Shown one piece after another: positions 1 to 10,735 of a stretch of 64,000 bases of DNA. The position numbers and the translations under genes were made by a program. How positions within the stretch are numbered: the first letter of the stretch is position 1; every line of letters begins with the position of its first letter. The DNA lies in contig NZ_KQ410730.1 in assembly GCF_001262505.1 (NCBI RefSeq), positions 1-64,000 on the forward strand, given 5' to 3'. The DNA comes from Shinella sp. SUS2 (GTDB taxonomy: Bacteria > Pseudomonadota > Alphaproteobacteria > Rhizobiales > Rhizobiaceae). The notes under the pieces are model-generated. The model did not search any database. It saw nothing but the letters and a program-made list of their open reading frames with translations, and was not told the DNA's origin.

Positions 1-222
1 CCCGGCGGTCTCAGGCCGGCGCCACCGTGGCCGACTGTTGCTCCGCCCCGTGGCCGGTTTTTACTCCGCCGTTGACAGATGGCGGGCAACGGCAGCGAAG
101 GCCAGCAGGTCAGGGAGGGGAGGCGTAATTGTCAAATTATGCTCACCAATTCATGCGATTTTTCATCGATACCGCATAACTCTCCCGTCCACCATATGGT
201 CTGCGTCAACAAGGAGTTTGCT

Positions 223-1050
223 ATGACGAAGACTTGGCTCATTACCGGTGCGGCGCGTGGTTTCGGCCGCAACATGACGGAGAAACTGCTCGCCCGTGGC
301 GATCATGTGATCGCGACCGTCCGACGGGAAGGCTCTCTGGCTCTCGGACATCCAAACCTGAACATCCTGAAAATGGACCTGACCGACGCCGGTTCGATAC
401 GTGCGGCAGTCAACGAAGCCTTCGCGGCGCAGCGTATCGACGTCGTCGTCGGCAATGCCGGCTATGGCCTGTTCGGGGCGGCCGAGGAACTGGCCGATGC
501 GGCTATCGCACGCCAGATTGCCACAAACCTGGTCGGGGCCATCGATCTCGTTCGCGCGACCATCCCGCACTTTCGCGCCCAGGGCGGCGGGCGTTTCCTG
601 CAGGTGTCCTCCGAGGGCGGCCAGGTGGCATATCCCGGCTTCAGCCTCTACCACGCGACCAAATGGGGCATTGAAGGTTTCATCGAGGCGGTGTCGCAGG
701 AGCTCGCGGGCTTCGGGGTCGAGATGATGATCGTCGAACCGGGGCCGACACCGACCGATTTTGCCGCCTCCGTCGATTTCGCAGCCGCCAGCCCCGTTTA
801 TGACGGTACGACCGTCGACGAGATCCGCCGCATCCTGTCGGGAATCGCCGGAGGAGACGCAGGCGAAAGCTTCGCCAAGCTGGCCGACGTGGGACGAAGT
901 GTCGATGCGATAATTGCTGTCGCAGACCAGGCTGAAATGCCGCGTCGTCTGGCACTGGGAAGCACGGCTTTCGGAAACATCCACAAAGCCCTGACGGCGC
1001 GCGTGGCCGAACTGGAAGCGCAACGGGACATGACGCTGTCAGCAGACTGA
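223..1050 (+). CDS. Short-chain dehydrogenase/reductase (SDR)
   Basis: A 275-residue classical SDR, probably an NAD(P)-dependent oxidoreductase of unknown substrate. The cofactor motif TGAARGFG is at about residues 8-15, NAG follows in the core, and the catalytic residues appear as the Ser in QVSSEGG and the YHATK (YxxxK) motif. The start is set by AAGGAG at 211-216, seven bases before the ATG; the frame is open further upstream but that part has no SDR character. It stands alone, with no co-directional partner. Confidence 0.85.
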   Translation: MTKTWLITGAARGFGRNMTEKLLARGDHVIATVRREGSLALGHPNLNILKMDLTDAGSIRAAVNEAFAAQRIDVVVGNAGYGLFGAAEELADAAIARQIATNLVGAIDLVRATIPHFRAQGGGRFLQVSSEGGQVAYPGFSLYHATKWGIEGFIEAVSQELAGFGVEMMIVEPGPTPTDFAASVDFAAASPVYDGTTVDEIRRILSGIAGGDAGESFAKLADVGRSVDAIIAVADQAEMPRRLALGSTAFGNIHKALTARVAELEAQRDMTLSAD

Positions 1051-1348
1051 GTGAGAAACGCGCGCATGCGGGCGCGTGTGCACCTGTCGCCCGCTACAGC
1101 GTACACGCGTCCGATCTGCTTGCTTGTCGCGCATCGGTGGATGTGCCGGAGGTGATCCAAGCGGTTTGCAAGGCGGTTAAGAAGCCCGTCATCGTGGAAG
1201 ATCGATCGACCGGCCAAAATGTATCCACGCCGCCGTCAGCGGCAGGACGACCAGTCCTCTGTCCTGGCGCACGGCGCTCCACAGGCATTGGGGTATTCGC
1301 TTAACATCAGCACGACCTGGGGCGGTCCGAGGACCAACCGCTCGACAT
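1051..1348. other. Intergenic stretch with no clear gene
   Basis: About 300 bases between the SDR gene and the convergent RTX gene. A short open frame on the plus strand has weak coding character but no start, ribosome site or recognisable motif. A GC-rich partial dyad (ACGCGC/GCGCGT) lies just after the SDR stop and might help end transcription. Nothing else can be supported. Confidence 0.4.
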
Positions 1349-2347
1349 TCAGAGCAGGAAATCCGACGCCTTGAACGCGACAATATCATCGATGCGGACG
1401 GCGAAATCGGCTTTGCCGTTGCCATCGACATCTCCGTACAAGTAGGTGTCGCCGGACGCCGTGACGATGCGAAGTTCTCCAGCTTCGTGGTGGAAACCAG
1501 TCGCACCGATGAAGCTGAAGGCCTGATCGCCGGCAAGCTTCGTGTTGGCGTCGATCACGGACAGGTTGATCTTGTCGCCCTGTATCTGGCTGAAATCGGT
1601 GATGAAGTCGCGACCGGACGCGCTGACGGTCGATTCCGCGATGGACTTGAAGACAAATTGGTCGGCACCCGTACCGCCCGTCAAGCGGTCTGCGCCGATG
1701 CTGCCGCGCAGCTTGTCGCTGCCGGCACCGCCGTCCAGCTTGTCATTGCCCTTTCCACCATCGAGGTTGTCGTTGCCGCGCTCACCCCAGATTGTGTTTG
1801 CGGCCGCGTCGCCCTTGACGATATCGTTGCCGCGGCCAAGGATGATCGCTTCGATCGAATAGAAGTGCTGGAGGTCGCCCAGCGATCCCTTCGTCGTGCC
1901 GAGCTTGTCGCCCTTCATGGTTATGGCGAGGTTACCCGTGTAGGCGAAGTAGTCGAGCGTATCCCAGCCATCATCACCGTACATCAAATCCTCGCCGGGC
2001 GAGTAGACGAAACGGTCGTCGCCGCGAAGCCCGAAGAAGGTATTGGCGCCTGCATCCCCCGTTGCGACGTCGGTGCCGTTGCCGAGGATGACGGCCTCGA
2101 TGGAATAAAGGTGCTTCGTATCGCCAAGCGAACCGGTGGCAATGCCGCGGCTTTCACCGTTAAGCGTCACCGTGACGTTACCGGTATAGTGAAAGTAGGA
2201 CATCGTGTCCCATCCGTCGCCGCCATAGACGCTGTCGTTACCCTTGCTCCAGACGAACTTGTCGTCACCGCCCAGCCCTTTGTAGGTGTCGGTGGTGTCG
2301 GTGCCGTAGAGAAGGTCGTTGGAGGCAGTGCCGGTTATGGTGGCCAT
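1349..2347 (-). CDS. RTX-type calcium-binding secreted protein
   Basis: A 332-residue protein with glycine- and aspartate-rich nonapeptide-like repeats (GGDD, GGKGNDKLDGGAGSD) typical of RTX proteins exported by type I secretion. An 82-residue unit is duplicated: FVWSKGND...GWDT near residue 31 and FVYSPGED...GWDT near residue 113. The classical RTX block is at about 190-235. The C-terminus resembles the M10/serralysin-type tail and ends in DFLL, a plausible uncleaved secretion signal; there is no N-terminal signal peptide. No enzymatic domain is recognisable and no type I exporter is in this window. Confidence 0.85.
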   Translation of the reverse strand: MATITGTASNDLLYGTDTTDTYKGLGGDDKFVWSKGNDSVYGGDGWDTMSYFHYTGNVTVTLNGESRGIATGSLGDTKHLYSIEAVILGNGTDVATGDAGANTFFGLRGDDRFVYSPGEDLMYGDDGWDTLDYFAYTGNLAITMKGDKLGTTKGSLGDLQHFYSIEAIILGRGNDIVKGDAAANTIWGERGNDNLDGGKGNDKLDGGAGSDKLRGSIGADRLTGGTGADQFVFKSIAESTVSASGRDFITDFSQIQGDKINLSVIDANTKLAGDQAFSFIGATGFHHEAGELRIVTASGDTYLYGDVDGNGKADFAVRIDDIVAFKASDFLL

Positions 2348-2508
2348 GGAGATGGGGCTTTCTCACAAACAGGCTGCAACGATTATCCGCAAAGCCGGAA
2401 TTTGTGAACCGAAACCAGTATCTTAATGGCAGTTAAGCTTAACGCTCGCCAATGCGCCGGACTGTCTTTGGGGGGCAGAGCACGTCACTGGTAGACGGCA
2501 GCACAGAA

Positions 2509-3081
2509 TTAAACGTCGGGCTTGCTCTGGCTTTCGAGGCTGTGAAGCAGTTTACGAAGCAAGGCGGACAGCAGGTCTCGCTCGTCCCGGTTCAACGGCT
2601 GCAGAACCAGAAGCTCATTGGCCATGTCCGCCCTGAAGGCCTGTTCCGCCAGTTCTATTCCCCGCGGCAGCAATGTCACGACGACGCTTCGCCCATCGAG
2701 GTTCGACTTCTCGCGCCGGATAAGCCCGGTTTTCTCAAGCCGGCTCAGCCGATGCGTGAGGCCGCCCGAGGACAGCATCAGCGACGTATACATCTCGGTC
2801 GGCGTCAGCTGATAGGGTGGCCCGGCCCGGCGCAGCGTGCTGATCACGTCGAACTCACCGCGGTCGAGATCGAAGGCAGCGAACGTGTCCTCGATACCAG
2901 CAGCCACGAGGTTGGAGAGCCGCTTGGCCCGTCCGAGAATGGCCATGGGCTCCGTGTCGAGGTCCGGCAGCTCTCGTGTCCACTGGGCGCGCAGCCGATC
3001 GACGTGATCCTCTTGCGGCGCGCTGTCGCCGCGGACGCCGTCGCGTGCCCCCTCGCCTTCTTCCTTCATTGCCTGCCTCAT
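2509..3081 (-). CDS. MarR-family transcriptional regulator
   Basis: A 190-residue winged-helix regulator. The recognition region LTPTEMYTSLMLSSGGLTHRL and the wing LEKTGLIRREKSNLDGRSVVVTLLPRG match the MarR fold. The start at 3081 has GGAG eleven bases upstream; the frame stays open beyond it into the promoter region, which contains an elaborate dyad, so the longer version is unlikely. It is divergent from a cupin-DoxX pair and probably represses both itself and that pair. The ligand is unknown. Confidence 0.85.
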   Translation of the reverse strand: MRQAMKEEGEGARDGVRGDSAPQEDHVDRLRAQWTRELPDLDTEPMAILGRAKRLSNLVAAGIEDTFAAFDLDRGEFDVISTLRRAGPPYQLTPTEMYTSLMLSSGGLTHRLSRLEKTGLIRREKSNLDGRSVVVTLLPRGIELAEQAFRADMANELLVLQPLNRDERDLLSALLRKLLHSLESQSKPDV

Positions 3082-3130
3082 GTGTCGCTTAACTCCGCTA
3101 GCCGATCCTAGAACAAGCGCCGTCCGCAAT

Positions 3131-3176
3131 AAACTGTCTTTATGCAAAGATATATATCTTGACGGGAAGACAGTTT
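3131..3176. promoter_or_regulatory. Nested concentric dyad, probable MarR operator
   Basis: Between marR and the divergent cupin gene lie two inverted repeats with the same centre (3153.5). The inner one is the perfect 14-bp palindrome AAGATATATATCTT (3147-3160). The outer one is AAACTGTCTT (3131-3140) paired with AAGACAGTTT (3167-3176). The location suggests an operator for the adjacent regulator; binding is inferred. Confidence 0.6.
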
Positions 3177-3242
3177 TGATGAAGTATCTTCCCACAAAGA
3201 CAATTGCACCCGCCGGCACACCAATGGCAGCAGGAGACCAGA

Positions 3243-3602
3243 ATGATCACGGTTCGCCGTCGCAAGGAGCCCGCCCCCGACCAGCGCCGCACCGTTCGGC
3301 TGGAAGGCCGCGAGATCGGAAGCCCGGTTTCACTTTTCCTTGTCGATGTCGAGCCCGGACGCGGTTCCGAACTGCACAGCCATCCCTACACCGAGACCTG
3401 GATCGTCCAGAAAGGCGAAGCGGAGTTCACGGTCGGCGAAGAGACTGTGCACGGCAGCGCCGGGGATGTCGTCGTCGGCCCCGCTCACGTTCCCCATCGC
3501 TTCACCAATGTGGGAACCGGGCGGCTGGAGATCGTCGCCATCCATCCGAGCGCAACCATTCAGCAGATCGATGTTCAAGGCGCCGCGCCCCGTCATTCCT
3601 GA
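3243..3602 (+). CDS. Cupin-domain protein
   Basis: A 119-residue single-domain cupin. Motif 1 is seen as GRGSELHSHPYTETWIV with the metal-binding His, His and Glu. Motif 2 is GDVVVGPAHVPHRFTN with the third His. The fold supports a metal-dependent small-molecule enzyme or binding protein; substrate unknown. AGGAGA lies at 3231-3236 just before the ATG. It is 49 bases upstream of the DoxX-like gene and likely co-transcribed with it under the divergent MarR regulator. Confidence 0.8.
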   Translation: MITVRRRKEPAPDQRRTVRLEGREIGSPVSLFLVDVEPGRGSELHSHPYTETWIVQKGEAEFTVGEETVHGSAGDVVVGPAHVPHRFTNVGTGRLEIVAIHPSATIQQIDVQGAAPRHS

Positions 3603-3651
3603 CGGCAGGAATACCCCAATCACGCAGCGGAGTGCTGCAGAACCAAGGATC

Positions 3652-4101
3652 ATGGAAATGAACAAGCCCGTCATGCTCTGGACCGGCCGCACCCTGACCG
3701 GTCTCTTCACCCTGTTTCTCCTGGGTGCATCCATCACGCCAAAGCTGCTGGGAATGCCGGTCGCCGAAGAGACCCTGGCACAACTCGGCTGGCCAGCGGG
3801 CTATGCCTTCATGATCGGCGTGATCGAACTGACGTGCCTCGTGCTCTATCTCGTCCCGCCTGCGCGTCTGCTCGGTGCAATCCTGATGACGGGACTTCTC
3901 GGGGGAGCGATGGCGACGCAGATCAGGGCGGAAAGCCCGCTCTTCAGCCACATCCTGTTCAGCGGTTATCTGGGACTGTTCATGTGGGGTGGGCTCTGGC
4001 TTCGCGACCCGCGCCTGCGGGCCGTGTTCCCCTTCGCCAGCAATCCCCCGGACAGATCCGCCCCGCTCGGATCGGCCTCCCTGCACCCTTCCGGGCAGTG
4101 A
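3652..4101 (+). CDS. DoxX-like integral membrane protein
   Basis: A 149-residue protein with about four membrane segments (TLTGLFTLFLLGASITPKLL, the YAFMIGVIELTCLVLYLV segment, LLGAILMTGLLGGAMAT and a final FSGYLGLFMWGGLWL). The arrangement fits the DoxX_2 family of inner-membrane proteins, often found beside stress or detoxification enzymes and MarR regulators. AAGG precedes the ATG. The specific role is not known. Confidence 0.75.
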   Translation: MEMNKPVMLWTGRTLTGLFTLFLLGASITPKLLGMPVAEETLAQLGWPAGYAFMIGVIELTCLVLYLVPPARLLGAILMTGLLGGAMATQIRAESPLFSHILFSGYLGLFMWGGLWLRDPRLRAVFPFASNPPDRSAPLGSASLHPSGQ

Positions 4102-4371
4102 CCAAATCCGTGGAAAGAGGCTTCATCGGGCCCACACGCCGGTACGTTGCTACAAGCCGATCCCAACGCGAGAATGCATCGCTATCAGGGGCGAGAGTGC
4201 GTTAATTTCCTCGTGTGCGGCGGGATGAAGTTTGCGATCGCTTTCGTATATCCGTCACGAGCAAACAAATTCACGTGGTTGCAAACGGGGCAGCTGGTCC
4301 AGCCGAATGCCTCCCGACAAATGGCGTTTGCCCAGCGGCGTTTTTCAAGCCGGGCATCCGGGGGATTGGTA

Positions 4372-4977
4372 TTGGTACGGATCAAGCCAGAAGAATGCGT
4401 CGCAATCAAACTGTTCGAGCACATCGCTGGAATGGCTCTGGCCAATCGGGGCCTCGTGGCAGAGGCGGTTGAGCTGCGCCATGTTCGCGCCGGAGAAACC
4501 CTGTTCTCCCAGGACGAGGCGCATCCCTACGTTTATGTTGTGCGACAGGGCCTCCTGAAGCTCACCTATCTCAACAGGCAGGGCGAGGAATGGATCAAAT
4601 CCCTCGTGGCCGAAGGACAGTTCTTTGCAAGCCTCTCCGCATTGCGATCCGGTCAGGCGAGTTTCTCCGTCAGCGCCATCGAAGCCTGCGTGCTGGAGCG
4701 ACTGCCTTTCACGCTGCTGGAGCAGATGGCCGATCGCGACCTGTCCTGGTCGCGCATGGTGCGGCACGCCCTGATGATCTTCGCCGAACGCAAGGAGCGC
4801 CGCGAGCGCCAGTTCCTGACGATGACCGCGGAAGCCCGCTACCGGCTGCTGCTCGATGAGGAGCCGCATCTGGTCGCACGCGTGCCGCAAAAGGATCTGG
4901 CCTCCCATCTCGGCGTCACACCCGTCGGCCTCAGCCGTATCGCAAGGCGTGTGCGGGAAAGCGGCCACGCGACTTAA
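4372..4977 (+). CDS. Crp/Fnr-family transcriptional regulator
   Basis: A roughly 201-residue cyclic-nucleotide-binding-fold regulator. The N-terminal beta-roll contains RAGETLFSQDEAHPYVYVVRQGLLKL, and the C-terminal helix-turn-helix is VPQKDLASHLGVTPVGLSRI. The start is uncertain: the TTG at 4372 has GGGGGA six bases upstream, while an ATG at 4321 in the same frame lacks a ribosome site. No Fnr-type cysteine cluster is seen, so oxygen sensing through an iron-sulfur centre is unlikely. It heads a run of four co-directional genes and may control the molybdenum hydroxylase downstream. Confidence 0.75.
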   Translation: MVRIKPEECVAIKLFEHIAGMALANRGLVAEAVELRHVRAGETLFSQDEAHPYVYVVRQGLLKLTYLNRQGEEWIKSLVAEGQFFASLSALRSGQASFSVSAIEACVLERLPFTLLEQMADRDLSWSRMVRHALMIFAERKERRERQFLTMTAEARYRLLLDEEPHLVARVPQKDLASHLGVTPVGLSRIARRVRESGHAT

Positions 4978-5043
4978 CCCAGGTTAATGCGGACTGCAGC
5001 CTCGTCGGCAATATCGGCTTCATCGCCGGATGGAGCCGACTAT

Positions 5044-5622
5044 ATGAGCCTGCCGCAACGCAAGTCCGACCACCTCCTGTTTCTTCGCTCATGGATCAGC
5101 CGACCCCTTCAGGTGGCAGCAGTCGCACCGTCGAGCCGTTGGCTGGCCGATGCGATCACCGCTGAGGTGCCACGGGATGGTGGCCGCGTGCTGGAACTGG
5201 GGCCGGGTACAGGCGTCTTCACGCGTGCCCTCCTGCGACGCGGCATTCCTGAGGGCGCTTTGACACTGGTGGAACGCGACCCCGCTTTCGCGCGATTGCT
5301 GCGATCCCGATTTCCGGCAGCCACCCTGCTCGAAGCCGATGCAGCGGCCCTGCCCCGCGATCAGTCCGGCTTTTCAGCGGCGATCAGTGGCCTGCCGCTG
5401 CTCTCCATGCCACGAGCACAGGTCGAGCGCATCCTCGCATGCGCCTTCGATCACATGGCGGATGGCGCCCATCTCTTCCAGTTCACCTATGGACCGCGGT
5501 GCCCTGTGCCTGATGCCATTTTGCTCGCCTCGGGCCTTACAGCGCGCTTTCGCAGCTTTGTGCCGATCAACCTGCCGCCAGCCAGCGTCTACCGGATCAC
5601 GCGATTGCCGTTGCGGAAGTGA
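5044..5622 (+). CDS. SAM-dependent methyltransferase (PmtA-like)
   Basis: A 192-residue class I methyltransferase. Motif I is VLELGPGTGVFTRAL, followed by the acidic residue in LTLVERDP, and ISGLPLLSM occupies the motif IV position. The small size and the start LLFLRSWISRPLQVAAVAPSS resemble rhizobial phospholipid N-methyltransferases (PmtA) and related proteins; the true substrate cannot be fixed. The start at 5044 has GGAG eight bases upstream. It lies 66 bases after the Crp gene and 16 before the iron-sulfur subunit gene, so an operon is likely. Confidence 0.75.
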   Translation: MSLPQRKSDHLLFLRSWISRPLQVAAVAPSSRWLADAITAEVPRDGGRVLELGPGTGVFTRALLRRGIPEGALTLVERDPAFARLLRSRFPAATLLEADAAALPRDQSGFSAAISGLPLLSMPRAQVERILACAFDHMADGAHLFQFTYGPRCPVPDAILLASGLTARFRSFVPINLPPASVYRITRLPLRK

Positions 5623-5638
5623 CCGAAGGGAGAAAACG

Positions 5639-6106
5639 ATGGATATTGTCCTGAACCGTCAGCCTGCCAGCGTCCCAGACGATCTCGCCGACGAACCGCT
5701 GCTCTTCTTGCTCCGGGACCATTTCGGCCTCAACGGTCCACGTTTCGGCTGCGGTGTCGGCTCCTGCGGCGCCTGCACTGTCATCATCGACGGTGAGGCA
5801 CAACGCTCCTGTCTGCTCACCGCCGGCGCAGTCGATGGCCGGACGATCCTGACGCTGGAGGGGCTGGCCGCCGACGGCAAACTGCACCCCTTGCAGGAAA
5901 GCTGGATCGCCGAGAGCGTGCCGCAATGCGGCTACTGCCAGAACGGGCAGATCATGACGGCGCACGCCCTGCTTTCCGCTCATCCTGCAGCTGGCCCGGA
6001 CACGATCGCCGAAGCCATGGACGGCGTACTCTGCCGATGTGGCACCCAGGCACGTATCCGCCGGGCGATCGCTCGGGCACAGACTATCATGCAGGGGGAA
6101 ACGTGA
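5639..6106 (+). CDS. Molybdenum hydroxylase [2Fe-2S] subunit (IorA-like)
   Basis: A 155-residue iron-sulfur subunit of the xanthine dehydrogenase/isoquinoline 1-oxidoreductase family. The plant-ferredoxin-like cluster ligands are in CGVGSCGACTVIIDG...SC, and the second cluster in CGYCQNGQIM and CRCG. It would pass electrons from the molybdenum subunit encoded next, whose ATG overlaps this stop codon (TGATG). There is no separate FAD subunit gene, as in isoquinoline-oxidoreductase-type two-subunit enzymes that use membrane or cytochrome acceptors. Confidence 0.88.
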   Translation: MDIVLNRQPASVPDDLADEPLLFLLRDHFGLNGPRFGCGVGSCGACTVIIDGEAQRSCLLTAGAVDGRTILTLEGLAADGKLHPLQESWIAESVPQCGYCQNGQIMTAHALLSAHPAAGPDTIAEAMDGVLCRCGTQARIRRAIARAQTIMQGET

Positions 6107-8256
6107 TGCCGAAGCTTTCTCGGCGCGGTTTCCTCAAGGCGCTCGGATGGGGTACAGCCGGTATCACTGCCGTTGCCGGTGGCGCGACCTGGGCACTGAT
6201 GCCGGTGCTGCCGCCACGCAAAGGCCCGACAACCGTCGACGCGGCGACCTGGATCAGTCTTCGGCCGGACGGAAGGTTCAGGCTTTTGTCGACCCGCGCG
6301 GAGATGGGCCAGGGCATATCCATGGGGCTCAGGCAGGTCGCCGCCGACGAGCTCAATGTCAATGTCGATCGCATCGATCTCGTATTGCCGGATACGTCCC
6401 TCATCCCCGTCGCCCGTTCGACGGTGGGTTCCGATGCCATGCGGGAAACAGGGCCGCTCGTCGCCCGCGCAGCGGCGGCGCTTTCTACTGCTATTCTACG
6501 CGAAGCCGCGACACGACTTGCCCGCCCGCTCGATACCCTTCGCATCGAACCGGCAGGTGTCCGTGGCGATGATGGCTCTCTGCTTTCCTTCGAGACGCTC
6601 GGGTCCGGTCCGGCTCTGCTGGTGACGGGTGAGGAGGTGGATGCGGCAAGGCCGAAGCTTGCAGTGCCGCGTGATGACCGGCGAAACGTAGGCCATCCCT
6701 TTCCGACCCACGACATCGACGCCATCGTGACCGGCAGCCGACCGCTTTATGCCGACGACATCCGGCTGGAGAACATGGTGTTCGGCGCGATCGTACGGCC
6801 GCGCGCGATTGAAGGTCGCATCCTCTCCGTCGATGCGTCGGCTGCCGCCGCAGTGCCTGGCTATGTCGGTCTCTACCGCGAGGATGATTTCATCGGCATC
6901 GTCGCCAACCGGCGCGGCGCGCTGGCACAGGCGCTCGACCTACTTTCCCTGGTGGAGGAAAACAGCCCACCGCTTGCTTCCCTCGATATTGCGGAGATGG
7001 TGTCAGTCGCTGACGACAGACGGCTGGAACATACAATACTCGACACCGGCGTTCCGGACGACCGGCCCTTCGACATGGATATCACACTTTCCGTACCGCT
7101 TGCGGCACATGCCTCAATCGAGCCGCGCACAGCAGTCGCCCAGTTTCGTGACGGCGATCTTGAAGTGTGGACCGGCACACAGGATCCGTTCTTCGTCCGC
7201 AACACGCTCGCTGCCGCCTTCGGCCTCCCCCAAAGCGCCGTTACGGTTCATGCCATGCGCATTGGCGGCGGGTTCGGCGCTCGAACCATTGTCGCCGCGG
7301 AAATGGAGGCCGCACGGCTGGCCAAGCTCTGCGGCAGGCCAGTCAAGGTGCAATGGTCACGGCGCGACGAGTTCAGGTCAGGCTTCCATCGGCCACCCTC
7401 CTGCCACCGCATCCGCGCATCGGCCGATGCCACGGGCCGGATTTCGAAGTGGCATCACATCTTCCGGTCCGGCCACATCATCTTCACTTCGGCCGCCATG
7501 GGACCGGGCCTGCAGTTCGCCACGAGTTTTGTCGGCGATCCCGGTGTTGCGCGTGGTGCGACCCCACCGTACCACGCCCAAGCCAGTCATGTGGCGTTCG
7601 AGGACGTACGCCTGCCCGTCAAGACGGGACCATGGCGCGGCCTGGGGGCTGCCGCCAACCATTTTGCAGTGGAGACCGCCATGGACGTTCTGGCACGAAC
7701 CAAGGGGCTCGATCCATTGGAGATGCGCCTCGCCGCATTGGGCCCACAGCATGACCGGTTGAGAACAGTCCTCGAGGAGGCCGCCGACATGGCCGGCTGG
7801 ACTTCCCGATCGGCAACGGCTGACGAAGCGATGGGGCTTGCCTGCGGCATCTACAAGGAAATGTCCTATGCCGCCGCCGTCGCGCGCGTGGCACGGACAG
7901 CGGACGGCTATCGAGTGACGGGCCTGTGGTGCGCGCACGACTGCGGGCTGGTGATCAATCCAGATCAGGTTCGGGCTCAGGTTGAAGGCAATCTCATATG
8001 GGGAATCGGCATGGCACTGCGGGAAGAGCTGATGATCGAGGACGGAGCGATCCCTGCCGAAAGCTTCTTTGACTACACCGTGCCCGTCATGTCAGACGTG
8101 CCGGACATACAGATCCGGCTGATTGAGGGAAGCCCCGTGCCCACAGGAGCCGGCGAGACCGCCATCACCTGCGCAACCGCCGCCATCACCAATGCCATTG
8201 CCGCCATAACGGGGGAAACAGTAACGCGGTTGCCGGTCCGGCATGCACCAGCATAG
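6106..8256 (+). CDS. Molybdopterin-binding oxidoreductase large subunit (IorB-like)
   Basis: A 716-residue molybdenum subunit of the aldehyde/isoquinoline oxidoreductase family. It starts with a twin-arginine signal (SRRGFLK followed by a hydrophobic stretch), so the folded complex should be exported with its small subunit. The Mo-pterin motif IGGGFGAR is at about residue 385, and the family's active-site Glu is in PTGAGET near the C-terminus. IorB-type enzymes oxidise N-heterocycles or aldehydes; the substrate here is unknown. No XdhC-like maturation factor is adjacent. Confidence 0.87.
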   Translation: MPKLSRRGFLKALGWGTAGITAVAGGATWALMPVLPPRKGPTTVDAATWISLRPDGRFRLLSTRAEMGQGISMGLRQVAADELNVNVDRIDLVLPDTSLIPVARSTVGSDAMRETGPLVARAAAALSTAILREAATRLARPLDTLRIEPAGVRGDDGSLLSFETLGSGPALLVTGEEVDAARPKLAVPRDDRRNVGHPFPTHDIDAIVTGSRPLYADDIRLENMVFGAIVRPRAIEGRILSVDASAAAAVPGYVGLYREDDFIGIVANRRGALAQALDLLSLVEENSPPLASLDIAEMVSVADDRRLEHTILDTGVPDDRPFDMDITLSVPLAAHASIEPRTAVAQFRDGDLEVWTGTQDPFFVRNTLAAAFGLPQSAVTVHAMRIGGGFGARTIVAAEMEAARLAKLCGRPVKVQWSRRDEFRSGFHRPPSCHRIRASADATGRISKWHHIFRSGHIIFTSAAMGPGLQFATSFVGDPGVARGATPPYHAQASHVAFEDVRLPVKTGPWRGLGAAANHFAVETAMDVLARTKGLDPLEMRLAALGPQHDRLRTVLEEAADMAGWTSRSATADEAMGLACGIYKEMSYAAAVARVARTADGYRVTGLWCAHDCGLVINPDQVRAQVEGNLIWGIGMALREELMIEDGAIPAESFFDYTVPVMSDVPDIQIRLIEGSPVPTGAGETAITCATAAITNAIAAITGETVTRLPVRHAPA

Positions 8257-8330
8257 ACGTCTTTGTGTGGGGTCAGGGTCGGATTCCAGGCACGAATCAC
8301 CTTGCCTGGATGCTTCGCAGATTTCGGCGG

Positions 8331-8400
8331 ACTCTAGCGTTCTTTGTTTTCGTTTGCCTTTTCAGGAAGACCGGTTCCACTTTTCCCTGACAAGCTCTAG
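8331..8400 (-). repeat. Dispersed intergenic repeat A, copy 1
   Basis: A 70-bp element ending in TTTTCCCTGACAAGCTCTAG. It matches the element at 33620-33690 over its full length with a few substitutions and one indel, and the right end recurs at 52851-52879. The core forms an imperfect hairpin (TTTCAGGAA against TTCCCTGA). It lies between the molybdenum subunit gene and the convergent dppDF gene. Confidence 0.75.
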
Positions 8401-8525
8401 GCCAGCGCGCGCCAGTTCCTAAAGCCTCCGATTGACAGCGCCCGCGCGACGCCAAACTTTACCGCGAGGCCTTGCTCGTTTGGATTAGGGATACCCGACA
8501 CCCACAGTCCGCGCCCGCGTCACGC

Positions 8526-8562
8526 TTCGGGCTGCGTTTGCATCGCTCTGCAACAGCCCGAA
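8526..8562 (-). terminator. Hairpin at the end of the LysR-controlled operon
   Basis: TTCGGGCTG (8526-8534) pairs with CAGCCCGAA (8554-8562), with an inner stem TTGCA/TGCAA. It lies 34 bases past the stop of dppDF, the last gene of the leftward operon. No T-run follows, so it may be an mRNA-stabilising or Rho-associated structure rather than an intrinsic terminator. Confidence 0.4.
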
Positions 8563-8595
8563 AGCGACCAACGCGCCGACTGTGGCGGAGCCCTC

Positions 8596-10416
<1,821 letters not shown>

Positions 10417-10430
10417 CTCGCTTTTTCCTC

Positions 10431-10724
10431 TTAGGCGGCGGTGTGGATCGGATCGACAGGATGCTTGGCCAGCGGAAGCACGTCGATATCGTACATCCAC
10501 GGATTGGCCGGCAGACTGGTGATGATCTCATGCAGCTGCGTGGCGTCCGCCGCGCGCCACAGCCCCCAATTCTCGAAGCGGCAGGGCACGCGCCACATGC
10601 GCACCAGATGCCCCTCCTTGATCAGTTCGGCAGCGTGGGCGCGCTCGTCGTGGATCACCTTCGCCTTCAATTCCGGATCCATGTCGTCAGACCAGCGAAG
10701 CTTGATGTTGACCAGAAATTCCAT
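10431..10724 (-). CDS. Muconolactone isomerase-like protein
   Basis: A 97-residue protein matching the muconolactone delta-isomerase (CatC) family: [11 protein letters not shown], the helix [15 protein letters not shown], the Trp-Arg motif RMWRVP and the ending [12 protein letters not shown]. CatC acts in the beta-ketoadipate pathway, but no other gene of that pathway is nearby, so this may act on a different lactone or be a small binding protein. The start at 10724 has GAGAA upstream and gives the usual family N-terminus; an ATG at 10739 overlapping the previous stop is the alternative. Confidence 0.8.
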   Translation of the reverse strand: MEFLVNIKLRWSDDMDPELKAKVIHDERAHAAELIKEGHLVRMWRVPCRFENWGLWRAADATQLHEIITSLPANPWMYDIDVLPLAKHPVDPIHTAA

Positions 10725-10735
10725 TGCATGTTCTC

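Noticed and set aside
1..222. Longer start for the SDR gene at 79
   Set aside because: The added 48 residues lack the SDR fold, and the ATG at 223 has a strong AAGGAG.
1094..1288. 64-codon minus-strand frame after the SDR gene
   Set aside because: Short, without ribosome site or motif; composition alone does not support it.
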